Of a stretch of 64,000 bases of DNA, positions 1 through 11,477 are shown piece by piece. Numbering within the stretch: the stretch's first letter is position 1; every line of letters starts with the position of its first letter. The notes beneath the pieces are model-generated. The model was not told where the DNA came from. It did not search any database and saw only the letters and a list, made by a program, of their open reading frames with translations. The position numbers and the translations under genes are program-made. This DNA is from Collybia mongolica. Its lineage: Eukaryota > Basidiomycota > Agaricomycetes > Agaricales > Clitocybaceae. Where the stretch lies: the NCBI GenBank assembly GCA_013420905.1, contig JAAXNY010000016.1:1506756-1570755 (forward strand). The letters run 5' to 3'.

Positions 1-937
1 AGTATCTGTCCATGGGTCCAAGAATTTGCCTTTCCACTGACACTGTTGTCCGTCCCAATAATAAACTCAACAATGAAGATCTGAAGTATAATGCCGATGC
101 AGGTAACTGGAACTAAAATAACCCTCCAAGGATTACGAGATCGCCGTGGGCCATGGAATCGAGCCAGAATGCTGAAAGGTACCGCTAAAATTAAAGTGAA
201 CCCCAAGAATCCGATCGCAATGTATCGAACTTTCTGTGCTCTTGTGCTTTGTTGTTTTTGGACTCCATTTGAGCAGGTAAGAGGAGAGGGGGCGTTGATG
301 TTACCCCAGAAGATGATTTCTAGGATTGTTCGTAAAAGACCAGCTAGAAGATACATATTACAGATGATTTTATCGCGTAACGCAATGAGAATTTCAACCT
401 GGATAAAGGCAGTAAACATGAGGATTGACTGCAGGAATGTCACTGTAAGTCCGTCAATGAATGCTATGGCATGTGCGTTAACAAGTGTGACGGCCATGAG
501 TGATAGGGACAACAACAAGGTATTGCTGAAGATGTTTCTAAGGGCCTTGGCATTTTCTAAAAGTCTACAGAGAAAATGAATACCCGGCTTCAGATAAATT
601 TGGCTTATCACCTACACTGGTGCAAGAGCAAGGATAAAAGCTTGGAAGTATATTGCAATTCGCATTCCAATGCCTAAAATGAATCTCAATTTTAGTAATT
701 CTTGTATCTCCATGGACTCACCTGTTAAATCTGGATTTGTGACGATAGGCGACCTACAAGTACTAGAATCGACTATTACACAGGTTTAGGAGAACCATAA
801 GTGTAGACTAATGAAAGATTCACACCATAGGTTTCACGCGGCCTGATTGAGTTCACACCACTACTGAGTGTGGATATAACCATTGAAATACACAGGGGGG
901 CCAACACGAGGGGCAGGAATACAGATGCAAACCTCAT
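1..937 (-). CDS. Multi-spanning membrane protein, family copy 1 (3' end off window)
   Basis: Probable integral membrane protein of unknown function, an agaricomycete family seen three times in this window. The proposed start at 937 opens a hydrophobic leader (MRFASVFLPLVLAPL). A later exon has NPDLT joined across an intron (about 709-661) to GIGMRIAIYFQ, and a long exon (from about 562 down to the window edge) holds several hydrophobic segments and the motifs VEILIALRDK, LILAVPFSILARFHGPR and ANSWTHGQ. The same motifs occur in the same order in the intact copy at 50155-51708, so the reading is well supported. No stop is seen in the long exon. The splice linking the leader exon to the NPDLT exon is uncertain, because the two obvious acceptor choices do not both keep frame. 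The 3' end lies beyond base 1. Role and partners are unknown. Confidence 0.6.
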
Positions 938-1329
938 TGTCCTGGGTATCCGTGCGTTCTGGTTGATGGGAGGGTGTGGGGTCGTGATGGACAAAGAGGA
1001 CCAATAGATGTAACATATATGACAATCCCCATGCTTATTCGCAAATATCTGATCAGTGCTGAACAGCTTCAAAGTGGAGATAATCTATTTTTGTGACAGA
1101 TATGGAGTGAGACACCACTGTCTCAGTGGTAATTAGTAAGCGGAGATAAATATCCCCTTCCTCATTCTCGCATTTAGGGAAGGCTTTAGTCTCGTGATTA
1201 GCATTCGTGGGGAGCGGCACTTGCATTGTGCCAATTTGGTGAGCCATCATCCCTTGCACAGGGGCAATTAGGTCAGGATGTGCTGATAATGAACTGATGA
1301 CATATGTAGTCACATCCAGAGGGGTTGAG

Positions 1330-4300
1330 GAAATACACCTGTCTAGGCTTGGAAAGATGCTAAGGTCATATCAGTTTTGGCTGCTCATGTTGACAAGAAG
1401 TGGGCTTGACTGGCATGGGTGAAATTAACTAGTTAGATTGTGTATTAAAGGCATCCCAGATACAGGACTTCACCATTCAGACTCATCATCTGGGCTTACT
1501 GTTATGTCTATTGTAGGTCGGAGCTTGAAGCTTGAAGCCACGGTTTTAAGGCAGTGCGGGCACCATCATGGGCAGCTATGTGGTGTTTGATTTAGTCATC
1601 AGCAGTGCCTTTTCATGCTTTGACAGTGCCGTGTTTGCATTAACAGTGCACTCGCCAGTACTAGACATCCAATGCAAATCATAAGCTTTGTGAGCAATGA
1701 CCAAATGTGAGATGACTGATGGTGGGCTGCATAGTCAAAATGTCCCATATAATTCAAATGTACCATCACACAGCCCAACTACAAATGTATAATATCCTAC
1801 AACAATGGGCATATGACTATGCTCATTATGAAGGCAAAAATATCATTATCAACAGTGTCATTGGGTGTAGTTTGTAATAGGTGAGAATGAACATAACCAT
1901 TTTCCTTACACATTTGGACATAGATCAGAGACCATGTGTCTGTTCCATGAGTGCAAATATCCTTGAGATAGTTTAAGCATTCTTTGTGAGATGACAAATA
2001 ATTGTGTCTTGGTTAGATTGTAAAGGCGCTTGCAAACATCAAGGCTTTGAGTACTGAGTGAAGATCCTTTCAACCGTCAGGTCTAAATCTAAAAAAGTCT
2101 TCAGTGCTGTTGTGTTTAGACAATCGGCACAAGCAGGTATGTCTGAGTAGCCCGATGCTGTTCAGGTATTGTGTTAATGTTGTTGTATGCGATGCAAAGA
2201 CTATGGAATGATTTGGAATTCTGGGGAGGGATAATTCCACCCAAATGCTGACATAATGAATATTTATGCATCCAACTATGGGGTGTTGATAGGATGTGTG
2301 AGCAGTCATTGAGGGGACAATGAAAGCCAGAGGGAGCAACAATGTGATGGTGTATGGCAGTACCTATCCTAGGGTTATTCTAGTGCTGAGGTATAGGAGT
2401 ATTAATAGCATGATTGCTGAGTGTTAAAGAAAGGGAGGGTTATCAAATTTATCAGAAAGTGAGGAGGAATGTTGAGAAACAGTGTGATAGAATGCACTGC
2501 AGAAGTTGACAGTCAAAAACTCATGAATAGGACTGCTTACTTTTTTAATCTCCACCTCTACAAAAACTGCTATTCATGGAAGGTTTATTTATCCGCCACA
2601 ATCTGTGACAGGGGGGTCAGGTGAAGAAGAAAATACAGCTGATCACACCTCTCATCCAATACCAAATCATGTGCAGACTGAATTGTACTCGAGTGAGTTT
2701 CTGAGTAATGTGGTCACCCATGATATGATGATTGTGATTATAACATCATGAGAGTGACATTATATTGAAGTAGCTGAGCATTCTGTGAGGAGACAAGCAA
2801 TAGGACGTGGTCACATAGCAGTCTGAAAACCCAGTTATGCTGATCAGGAGCTCCAAGTGACAACAAGTTTAATGAAATGGAAGTGGTCACATGAAACTGA
2901 CTATAAGTAGTAGAGCATCGAGGGCCTGTTGTAATTGATGCTGAGAGTTGTCTTGAAAGTAATCATGCTGGCAATAACAAGGATAGGAACATCAATGTCT
3001 TGTTTCTTCTAATTTCATGTGGGAATTTTGTGATCCAAATTGGATCGGAATTTGAACTATCTCTTTGTCCTGACTCCCCTTGTTGTTGCGGTTCTCTTGC
3101 ACACACTAAGAGATAACTTATGGACTATAATTTTTGTCAGCAAGCCCCACATCTGGACAGCTCACTCTCTGTGCTAGGCTGCCCAAGTTCTGCCACTTCC
3201 AGCAGATAGCAAGGAGAGTGAAATGATGTTGTTCTGCACTGTGTGTGTGGCAGGGACCATATAGGAGGTGGGCAGTTCAGGAGCGGCACTTGAGGGAGGA
3301 TACCTCATGCGCTCCCTCTCTCTGGGTATGAGAGGTATCTTTGGCACCCATGGGCTCATGCTTACAGCAACATGGTGAGAAAAGTTACAATTTTTTGAGG
3401 TCAGCATATTTAGTGGTGTTGAAGATGTCAGCTAGAACAGCAGGGTTCTGGGAGCAAGCATTGTGGCAAGCACAATGAGAGCAGAGATCAACACTGCCCA
3501 TGTGATTCTGTTGATTCTCATAGAATGATCATGTGTTGCAAGTGCATGTTGCACTTATGCACAACTTTCATAGGTTGTCTTCTCAGCCTTTACCCTGGGC
3601 ATGATATGCATACTTAAGAGCATCAGTAAGGGTGGTATGTAGGTGCCTGCAGTCTACACATATGCTGAAATCAACATCTGTGAGGTTTAGATAGAATTTT
3701 AGGGATTAGGAATTGAGGCTATTTTCTGCCTATGGGAATATTTGAGCAATAAACACTGCTAAATGTTGTTATTGCTACATCCTCACTTATGCATGGAGTC
3801 TACGCACTTTTTAACTTAAATAAACCAATATATAACACATACATTTACCCAGATCACTTTGGAAGAGACTATTCAACTGGGAATTGACACAGATGAATTA
3901 GGTATGACATGAATACCTCAAAGAAGCGAGGATGGGGAGAATGGCAAGAGGAGGGGTGGAAAGGGAAGGAACATATAAGCCTTGTCTGTTGTTGGAATGT
4001 GTAATGGATATACTGAGCCATAAGGGGCATGGCATATTTTACCAATGCAGCAGCCTGGATGAGTGGAGCTGCGAGGTTAGTGGGATGCCCTGGGGATGGG
4101 AAGACAAGTAAAAGGGAGAGGGGAGGTAGCAATAGAATGAGATATGGCAGAACATGCGGTTTGCATTTGGCTGCCCTGCGTCAGTGATGATCCCACTTTT
4201 CTCATCAAGTGTCATCCCCCGCCCCTCCCCCCAGCAGTGTTTGCAGATGCAAATGCATCATCCCATGAGATTGTGTGTCCCAATAGGAAAGTCAGGATTG

Positions 4301-4650
4301 GGGGAGAGATTGGTTGGTTATTGGGATATATGGAGGGTAGGGCACAGTATGAGTTGAGTTGGATTCAGAGTGCACATGGTTCATTGTTTGTCTTCACATG
4401 CATGAAAGCAATGGGGGGTTAGGTGCATGCAGGGGCAAAAGGACTTCCCAACACTACATGGAATCAAATATATTTTGCAAGAACCTCATATATAAGCCCT
4501 GAGGGAAGTTTCCAGGCAACTTGGAATGATGGGAGGTGTACAGCATTCTATTGGCATTTGAGAGTATCTCAACAACCTGAGTTTTATCGGCTTTGCCATG
4601 CACAATAGACAATGTTATTGAAGTGGCTTCTCAAACACATTGTATGCGCA
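1330..4650. other. CpG-poor decayed stretch
   Basis: No credible intact gene. CpG dinucleotides are conspicuously rare compared with the rest of the window, while TG and CA are common, as expected for long-methylated or RIP-like mutated DNA. The open frames here are short and match no family I recognise, apart from the GH3 relic annotated separately near 4.0-4.3 kb. The change in base composition is visible by eye; it was not computed. Confidence 0.5.
3990..4292 (-). pseudogene. Relic of a GH3 beta-glucosidase (N-terminal exons)
   Basis: Read on the minus strand, 4290-4150 gives SWDDAF...ANT...MTLDEKSGIIT...GQPNANR. This lines up codon by codon with exon 2 of the intact GH3 gene at 18297-22002 (SWDDAYDLANT...MTLDEKIGIVT...GQLNPNR). 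Further along, after an AG acceptor, a diverged CIGKICHAP segment sits where the intact gene has CVGDTTPVP. It keeps exon order but has lost reading frame and many CpG sites, and I could not find the catalytic part. It is a dead fragment in the CpG-poor block, probably from an older duplication of the GH3 gene. Confidence 0.55.
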
Positions 4651-4755
4651 AATGCTGATGAAATGCATAGTAGATAAACCATCTAATCACAACTAATAAA
4701 TAAAACAAGACAGAGTTAACACTTAAATAATACATGTGTTGGTGTCTGGATTGAC

Positions 4756-5284
4756 TCAGAGGTCAATGGCCCTACACCCGAAGTTCATCATTCCTCCATA
4801 TTAAACCTGTTAAATTGCTCATTCATATCAGAGAAATAGGAGCATGGCTGTGTCAATCACTGTGAATATGTAGTGCCAACCTTTGATGTCTATTGGACTT
4901 ACCAAGCATTGGAAGCAATTCCAATGATAGAAACAGGGGAGCAAGAGACTATTCCAGCAATAAACTCTTAACTTATTCAACTATATGACATAGAATGACT
5001 TACAGCCTATTTTCCAGTGGTCAGACCCAAATCAACACCCATAGATTTAGAGATGATGGTAACAACTTCAGAGGTAGGCTGTTCAACATGGATATCAGTG
5101 CCAATAAGTATTTCCTTTGTACATGGCTTACATCCACTATGGCATTGCAGCAATACAGGTTGCTAGTCTTGCAATCATAGAGACCAATGGTTGCACCAGA
5201 GACTGTACTAGTTGTAAGAAGATGGAGAGCAAAGAGCAGGAACCTGAAGGCATTGGAGCTATGAATAAATATTGTGTTGTACAA
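4756..5284 (-). pseudogene. Class I hydrophobin, probably decayed
   Basis: Hydrophobins are small secreted fungal proteins with eight ordered cysteines that self-assemble at air-water interfaces. The first exon has a hydrophobic leader (FRFLLFALHLL) followed by DCKTSNLYCCNAIVD, the C...CC opening of the family. After a likely intron (GTAAGC...AACAG) comes PTSEVVTIISKSMGVDLG. Further on are GIVSCSPVSIIGIASNA, the family's C-S-P-I segment, and a closing MNFGCRAIDL stop at 4756-4758, matching the usual terminal GC.P.NL. An in-frame TAG follows LGLTTGK, where CAG would keep the frame, and the second CC pair is not recognisable. I see five or six of the eight cysteines. It is most likely a C-to-T damaged hydrophobin; a working gene with splicing I misread is less likely. 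Confidence 0.55.
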
Positions 5285-5289
5285 GTGTG

Positions 5290-6080
5290 TGGGTAGTAAT
5301 ATGAGTGGGTTTGTCTTAGTTGTACTTTGTGGTCCCTGCCCACCTTTTATATTTGGCAGAGTTGTCCTGTTGAGTCATCGAAACACTGGACAACATAAAT
5401 ACTTATTTCTAGACCTGGGTTCACAATACATTTCATAGCATCTGCAAGAAAAAATCTACAGAGTTGTTCAGAGTTGAACCAAACCAATTTTGTTGAACTG
5501 TATTTTAGGCACAGATGATCTTCGAAATGACGGTCAATGGTTGACGTTCCTTTTTTGGTTGAACAATGACATTATATTTTCGATGGAGTCCGACTTGGAT
5601 GCATGGCGATGATCATGTTCCCTTTCCTTCCATTCTTCCTGCCTGCCCCCTTTTTGTTTTTGATGTCTGCGAGCTCTACCTCTTGGGCACATTTGAACCT
5701 GGATTGGCTGATTAGCACGTACTGCATGGTCAATGTTGGTAACCACCACTACAATAGACTCGCCACGTACACCCATATCAACATTAATGTGTACAGTAAA
5801 TTCCTGGGGTCAATGTACAAACGGATTTTGACCAAGGTATAGGTATGGATGTCAGGCAAAATAAAATATACGTCACTCCCTTTCAGAATCATTAGGCTGT
5901 CACATGTGCTGATCAATTATTCGATAATTGCGATTGAGGTGGCATCGAGGCAACACTGAAGGCACCATAGGATAGAATCTTCTGGTGTAACTTGCCTCGT
6001 GCCTGGAGATCTGCGCCTCTATTTCCGTCAGACTCCACGCATATTGGCCAATCATGTCAACGTTCAGCGGAAATTCCCAT
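5290..6080. other. Intergenic, nothing recognised
   Basis: Short overlapping open frames on both strands (about 80 codons) show no family motif, leader or splice pattern. CpG frequency returns to normal from about 5530, so the edge of the decayed block falls here. Confidence 0.4.
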
Positions 6081-6087
6081 CTAGCGG

Positions 6088-8128
6088 ATGATTAAAGCGA
6101 TAGCAATCCGTTTTGTTGTCACACCTATCACCCACATTGCCCTCTATCATGGAATCATCAGTAAGTTCTCTCATAAAAGTTCGATACACTCACATATAAT
6201 CTCCATCCCATCCAAGACAGTAGACCAAACTATCCAGAACATTCGAGATGGTCTTTCTCCCAAAGCCAATTGGTTCCCGCCAGGTTCGGTACATCAAGTA
6301 TCCATGTGACAATGTACTGACCAACTATTAGGGATGACTGGATATGCTGCAATCACAAGCTCATACTTCTGGAGTGGTAGCAAGAAAGACCCTCGAGGAA
6401 TCTTCCAACCTGCAACAGCACAGGATGTAGCAATTGTCGTATGTATTTTCTAGATCATCATGGCCGATCGGCACTAATCGCCTATCCATAGCTCATAAAC
6501 CTGGCTAGAGCGCCCGCTGGGCTCGGATTTGCGGTAAGTAGTAATTGTTACATCCTGGACTCCCCCCTCCTCGCGTATTGATTGCCTCAGGTCAAAGCAG
6601 GAAGTCACATCGCTCCGACAGGTTTCAACGCCACGTCAGGGTTACTGATCGACATGTCCCTGTTCCATGAGATAAAATATGACGCATCAACCCAACTCGT
6701 GGAGATAGGGCCTGGATCGCTGTATCAGGCAATGTACAACTACCTCGAGAAACTTAAGCGCAGTGTAAACGGTGCTACCAGCTGCCCAGGGGTTGGTGTT
6801 GCTGGCTTCAATCTTGGTGGCGGATATGGAAACAGGGCTAATTAATATGGGCTCGCGATGGACACCATCCAAGCCATCGAGGTCGTGCTGCCCACAGGTC
6901 AAATCAAAAAGGTCAGTGCACAACAGGATCCGGATATTTTCTGGGCTTTGAAGGCGAGCTTTTGTATCTTTCTCCCCCAATGATATTCAACATCTAACGA
7001 AATCGCAAGGGTGGTGGTAACAACTTTGGCATCATGACAAAATGGTTTATGACCACATACGAGGATAATGGTGTCTATGTTCGTGTTTTTATCTTTTAAC
7101 CCGTGAATCTTGGTTGAACCTCATGTACGATTGGCAGTTTGTCCAGCTCGACTATGAGCAGAAGTATTTCAAGGAAGTCCAAGAGGCGATCTGGCTGTAT
7201 ATACAACATCAAACTCCGAAATCAAACGTTGAAACCAAGTTCGAATGGACCACTACAACCGCAGGTCTAACAGAGGCATGTCCACTAATTACCTTTACTA
7301 CCACGGCGCTTTACGATCTTGTGTAGCCCTATGCCGTCAGCCATGCAGAATTATTCTACGATGGGAAAACCCCTCCAACCAGCCTCTTCGACGCATTCTT
7401 CAAGATTCCTCACATCAAAGAAAGCGAGCCGATTTCAACCTGGCATGACCTGATGGAGCACCTCCCTACAAGACGCCAAACCTACGGAGGCGGGCTTGCA
7501 AGGCACTTAAACGATCTTCCCAACAACTTCAGGTACAATTTCTTACCCCTACCGCAATAACCCGACTCTAGTAACTATACCGTGCAGGGGTCGCTACACA
7601 CATGTCATGTTATCCAAATACACACAAGCTCTTATCGCATATGCCGTAGATTGAGCCGAGGTACGACGTTACGAAGATTATTTCAGTTGCTGGACACTGT
7701 GATTGACGTTGCAAATTCAGGAAATTGGCAAGAACCTCAAGGCGAATGGCGGTCTTCAGCTCTACCCTGATATATGGCCCGGCTATCCCACGATGTTCGC
7801 AGAAAGTCCATCCTCCGCCTGGCCGCGCCCCCCGAATGGGCAGGCAAGCTTCCCCCTGCCCATCCGGTGCCTCTGGCAGGGTAGTCAGAACAACGCTTTC
7901 TGGCTTGAGACTCTGGAGAAGTTGACGAAAGATATCCGTGCCTTTGCGGTGCAGCAGGGTTGCGCCACGGCTGATGCGCTGGCTTACTACAACCTCTCCC
8001 TTGATGGGATGAGTGTCTCCGATATTTATTGCGGGAATTTGGACAGGCTTTTGGGCATGAGGAAGGAGCTCGATCCGCTTGGGGTCATGGACCGTACTGG
8101 GGGGTTTAGGATTCCACCCCATCTGTAG
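6088..8128 (+). pseudogene. Berberine-bridge-type FAD-linked oxidoreductase, broken
   Basis: Secreted or vesicular flavin oxidases of this family (PCMH FAD-binding domain plus BBE tail) oxidise sugars or alkaloid-like substrates. Recognisable exons in order: VDQTIQNIRDGLSP..NWFPPG; GYAAITSSYFWSGSKK; LINLARAPAGLGFA; VKAGSHIAPTGFNATSG; the FAD-contact segment CPGVGVAGFNLGGGYG; GGGNNFGIMTKWF; and the C-terminal YYNLSLDGMSV..DIYCGNL..LDPLGVMDRTGGFRI, ending at 8126-8128. Breaks: an in-frame TAA at 6843-6845 (GNRAN-stop-YGL, where Gln CAA is usual) and a TGA after YAVD near 7651. Both are single C-to-T changes from sense codons. The ATA at the expected start (before ISIP) may be a lost ATG. One intron appears to use a GC donor (GCGAGC, after FWALK). 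The homology runs full length, so this gene died recently. Confidence 0.75.
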
Positions 8129-8484
8129 AAGTTTAATTGATTGGATCGTGTGAGTAGATGTATTGTCTTGTACTGTGCACCTAGCTTGCAAATAAAGTAT
8201 TTTGAAACTCTCGTATCCCTGGTCCCCGCTTCGGTATTTATATCCGGATAATTCACTATTTTATGCTACCAGGCTCTATACAATGAGTTAGTGAGGTGTA
8301 ATTTCGCTATATCCTTTAAGTAATGGATGTCACGCTCAAGGGTATCAATCAGTACCCATTGTATGTTCCATTACAGCTGGTTGGCACTTAGTTATCATAA
8401 TTAAGATCAATTGCCTTGGAAGGACGGCTCGTAGGCACTGTGTTAACAGAGGCAAGTCAGTACAATCAGCAAGTAACCTTCACA
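8129..8484 (+). other. Spacer duplicated upstream of both HET relics
   Basis: No gene. The second half (from about 8345: CAGTACCCATT..., then ACCTTCACATACCA) recurs in diverged form at 15495-15650, so the HET duplication includes about 150-200 bp of upstream sequence. Confidence 0.5.
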
Positions 8485-9520
8485 TACCATAGTTGCAGCC
8501 ATAACCGACACTGTACGGATAGGCAAGGGTCCTGCAAGACGTATCCGATGCAATTTTCGAAGCACATCTTCAATCATATGCCGATCCGTCTATTGAAGCT
8601 GCCAGAGGTGGTCCTACTAGAAAGACGAGAGGTACTTCAACACCTCTCGGCCCGGATGGAGGAGATCGACGAAGCATGGATCTAAGAGCGCCACAAGGTG
8701 CCAGTGCACGCAATGGCGACACGCAGACATCTGATTGAAGAGGGCATCATGGAGCGCACACGATATGCGGTCCTCTCCCACATATGGCTGGACGACGGCC
8801 TCGAAGTCACTTACGACGACGCGAAGCAAGGCAGGGAGCATGCGGGCCCCCCGGACGCAACAAGCTCATGAAATTTTGCGATATCGCACAGAGCCACGGC
8901 GTTAACACTAGCATGGATGGACGCCATCTGTATCAACAAGGACAGCACGTCAGAGCTCGACGAGTCAATTCGGTCAGTGTACCGGTGGTATCAAGAGTCG
9001 TATATCTGCATCACGTTCTTCCTCAGCATGACGTCCTTGGAAGATATGCCACAGGATTGATGGTTTACAAGGGGGTGGGCGCTGCAAGAGCTGTTAGCCC
9101 TGGCGTGGCTGAAGTTCCATAACAGGCTTTGGGAGCCGCTCGCGTGAGAGGAGAATGACAAGCCTGAGCGGTCTGGTGGGAGTTATCCGGTGCATGAGCT
9201 GTGGGATTACGGTTTTTCGAACCGGGAGTGCGTGACATCGCGAAGCGGATGGCGTAGGCTGCTTGTAGAACCACGACAAGAGGGGAAGATCGCATGTACT
9301 CGCTGTTGGGAGTGTTCAGTGTCGGTTTCCCCATCGCTTGTGCATTCTTCAGACTTATCAAAGCCATTCAGCACTCATTCCCCAACGTCCTGGGTGTGCT
9401 CAACTGGGCGTCTTGTCCGCTATCCCATTCGATTCACTCCTCGAGGTCGATCCCATCCGGTCCTGAATGTTACCCTCTGTAATAGTGGTAAACATACAGG
9501 TGGCGGTCAAAGTTGAATGA
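8485..9520 (+). pseudogene. HET-domain (heterokaryon incompatibility) pseudogene, copy 1
   Basis: HET proteins trigger cell death when genetically different hyphae fuse. Pieces of the domain can be read by changing frame: MPIRLLKLPEVVLLERREVL; RYAVLSHIWLDDGLEVTYDD; then AWMDAICINKDSTSELDESI; YRWYQESYICI; WFTRGWALQELLA; and RMYSLLGVFSVGFPIA. Damage includes a stop after EEIDEAWI (8683-8685), a 2-nt shift around GCGGGCCCCCCGG, a 1-nt insertion in GGCGTTAACACT, a TGA where Arg is expected before WFTRGW, and a TGA in WEPLA-stop-EEND. The paralogue at 15640-17266 shares the GGCGTTAACACT insertion, so the ancestor was already broken when it was copied. No function is expected. Confidence 0.7.
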
Positions 9521-9599
9521 TAATTTTATGACCTGCATAACTTTGGCAAACGAATAGGTTTCGCCTGGCAAACGGTTATGAGAGAGGATGAACATTTCA

Positions 9600-9886
9600 T
9601 ACCCATTATATATGAGTAGGGGAGGATAAACTTGAATTTAGAGATTATTTTTGTTGTCTTATATTTATGCATGAACCACTCTTACTCGAACAAGTCGGAT
9701 ACAACTCGGATCCTAACATAGGACTGGGCTGGTTGACTTTGACAATATAAACGCGGTTGTGACGTACACCGCCCATGCTTATGATAATACATTTATCAGG
9801 GGTGAAATAACTTCTTAGAACTCAATAAACGCACCACTAGTCGTAGATGTAACTATGCAAGGATGGATACTACCGAGTACGCGGTT
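9600..9886 (+). repeat. Third, diverged copy of the HMG-gene 3' flank
   Basis: Resembles the sequence downstream of both HMG-box genes: GAGATTATTTTTGTTGT, CTGG..GGTTGACTTTGACAAT and CTCAATAAACGCACCACTA all recur at 12870-13250 and, on the other strand, at 23280-23500. The order and orientation match the right arm rather than the left. No HMG coding sequence is found upstream. It ends at the hAT target site. Confidence 0.6.
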
Positions 9887-10762
9887 TAGGGCTGCACGCC
9901 GTGACCGTACCTCACGGTATGTACGGACCCGTAGTACGGTTACCGTACTCGTGCCGTTCAGCCTCAGGTTCACCACGTTGACGGGACGGTCAACACCCGT
10001 CCATTGCCATCGAAAGATGGCCGTCCACGGCATTGGACGGTATTAGACGGGTATCCCCGATCAAACTTTATTTTATTTTTCGCATCCACATGCCACAGGT
10101 TCAGTAACAACACAACATGAAGCTTTGATGTCTTGTTGCACCGACGCCGCTGAACACCGTGTCAAGCACATGCAGACCGCACCAGGAAAGAGAAGGCCTC
10201 TATCAACGAACTTGAGGAATACTTCAAACTTCCTGCCGAAGATTTTGACGCCTGTAATCCAATTCAGTGGTGGATGGGTCGACGCACTCAGTTCCCGAAT
10301 CTTTTTCGCCTTGCTCGTGACATCTTATGTATTCCTGGTGAGTCATTCTAACATCTTCAATATTTTGTTCACGGAACATCCCCATGCCAGGTTCTGCTGT
10401 TGCCGTAGAGCGGGTCTTCTCAGGTGGTCGGGACACCATTTCCCTCCGCCGTGCAAGCCTCCACGCTGATACCATCCGGATTCTAATGCTAGTTAAGAAA
10501 CGGTTACATCTGGCCCGTGCAAAGGCAAACGCAGCCCTACGTCGTTGAATACCTAGCGTACAGTATGGAATGTAATTTTTTTTTACTTTCAATGGATACC
10601 GTCTACCGTACATAACCGTACAACGGCCGTCTCCGTACCCGTCCCGTAGCCGTTGGGGTTTGACTGACCAAACACTACGGACGGTGGACAGTCGAGCCGT
10701 ACCCGTCTCATGACCGTTGATTGTACGGCCGTACCCGTCAGACGGTACGGTGTGCAGCCCTA
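9887..10762 (+). mobile_element. Short hAT-family transposon with target duplication
   Basis: Ends are inverted: TAGGGCTGCAC at the left and GTGCAGCCCTA at the right. Perfect 8-bp flanking duplications ACGCGGTT (9879-9886 and 10763-10770) are the classic hAT signature. Both subterminal regions are crowded with CCGTAC/GTACGG and CCGTCC motifs, the type of short repeat that hAT transposases bind. Inside, 10208-10548 encodes the end of a transposase: ELEEYFKLPAEDF, IQWWMGRRTQFPNL and FRLARDILCIPG, then a short intron (GTGAGT...GCCAG) and SAVAVERVFSGGRD and LRRASLHADTIRILMLVKK, stopping at TGA 10546-10548. This is the C-terminal hAT dimerisation region (the W..........P.L......IP...VERVFS pattern). 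The catalytic core is missing, so the element is an internally deleted, non-autonomous copy. Confidence 0.9.
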
Positions 10763-11477
10763 ACGCGGTTACCAATTGACCTGAAGTTTTGAGAGCGGGT
10801 GTAAATGCGAATAACCCCATGTAAACAATTTCCAGCATCTTCGCGCAATATTGGGAGAGGCTTAAAACTCTGTATTCCGACAGCCCACCTAGACCTTCTA
10901 AGGTTCTACTCTTATATAAGCTATGACCGGATCTTAACACGACAAGGGAAGTAAGTTAAGATCTAGCATCTAACCTTTCGTTTGCTTGCATACACATTAT
11001 TGAACTAGCCATCGAAGAGGTGTATTGATCTTCTCGGAATGCCCAGAGCTTTAGCTCACCGCCCTTTTTTTTCGTTTAAATTTACAATACAATCCCCCGA
11101 GATACATACTCATGGAAAGTCGTTCATTGGCAGCAGGGATGTTCCCCGGGTTCCGGCTTTAGGGATAACCATCAAACTAACGTTGAACCAAGTGTGGAGA
11201 ATATAAAAGGCCAGCACTGTAGATAAACCAGATGGGGAGGCTTCACAAAGTGTCGAACACAGCGCTAGTAACCCGAATTTTTGTCCATATGATGTCACAC
11301 ATAAAATGAGAACAATGGACAAATGGCCAAAAATTATGGCCATCCTGACAAATGCAACAAATAAATGAGGACCTACAATCGCACATAACCCACCTCCAAA
11401 AATCAACCAAACCCGTCTCTCTCTCCTCAACCTTGCACTCCATCATAACGAGATCCCGGTCAGGGTGACAGGCCACT

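Noticed and set aside
91..579. 162-codon plus-strand frame
   Set aside because: Antisense to the membrane protein exon whose minus-strand motifs match the intact copy at 50 kb.
10224..10940. 238-codon minus-strand frame across the hAT element
   Set aside because: It runs through the element, its terminal repeat and flanking arm DNA; the real transposase exon is on the plus strand.
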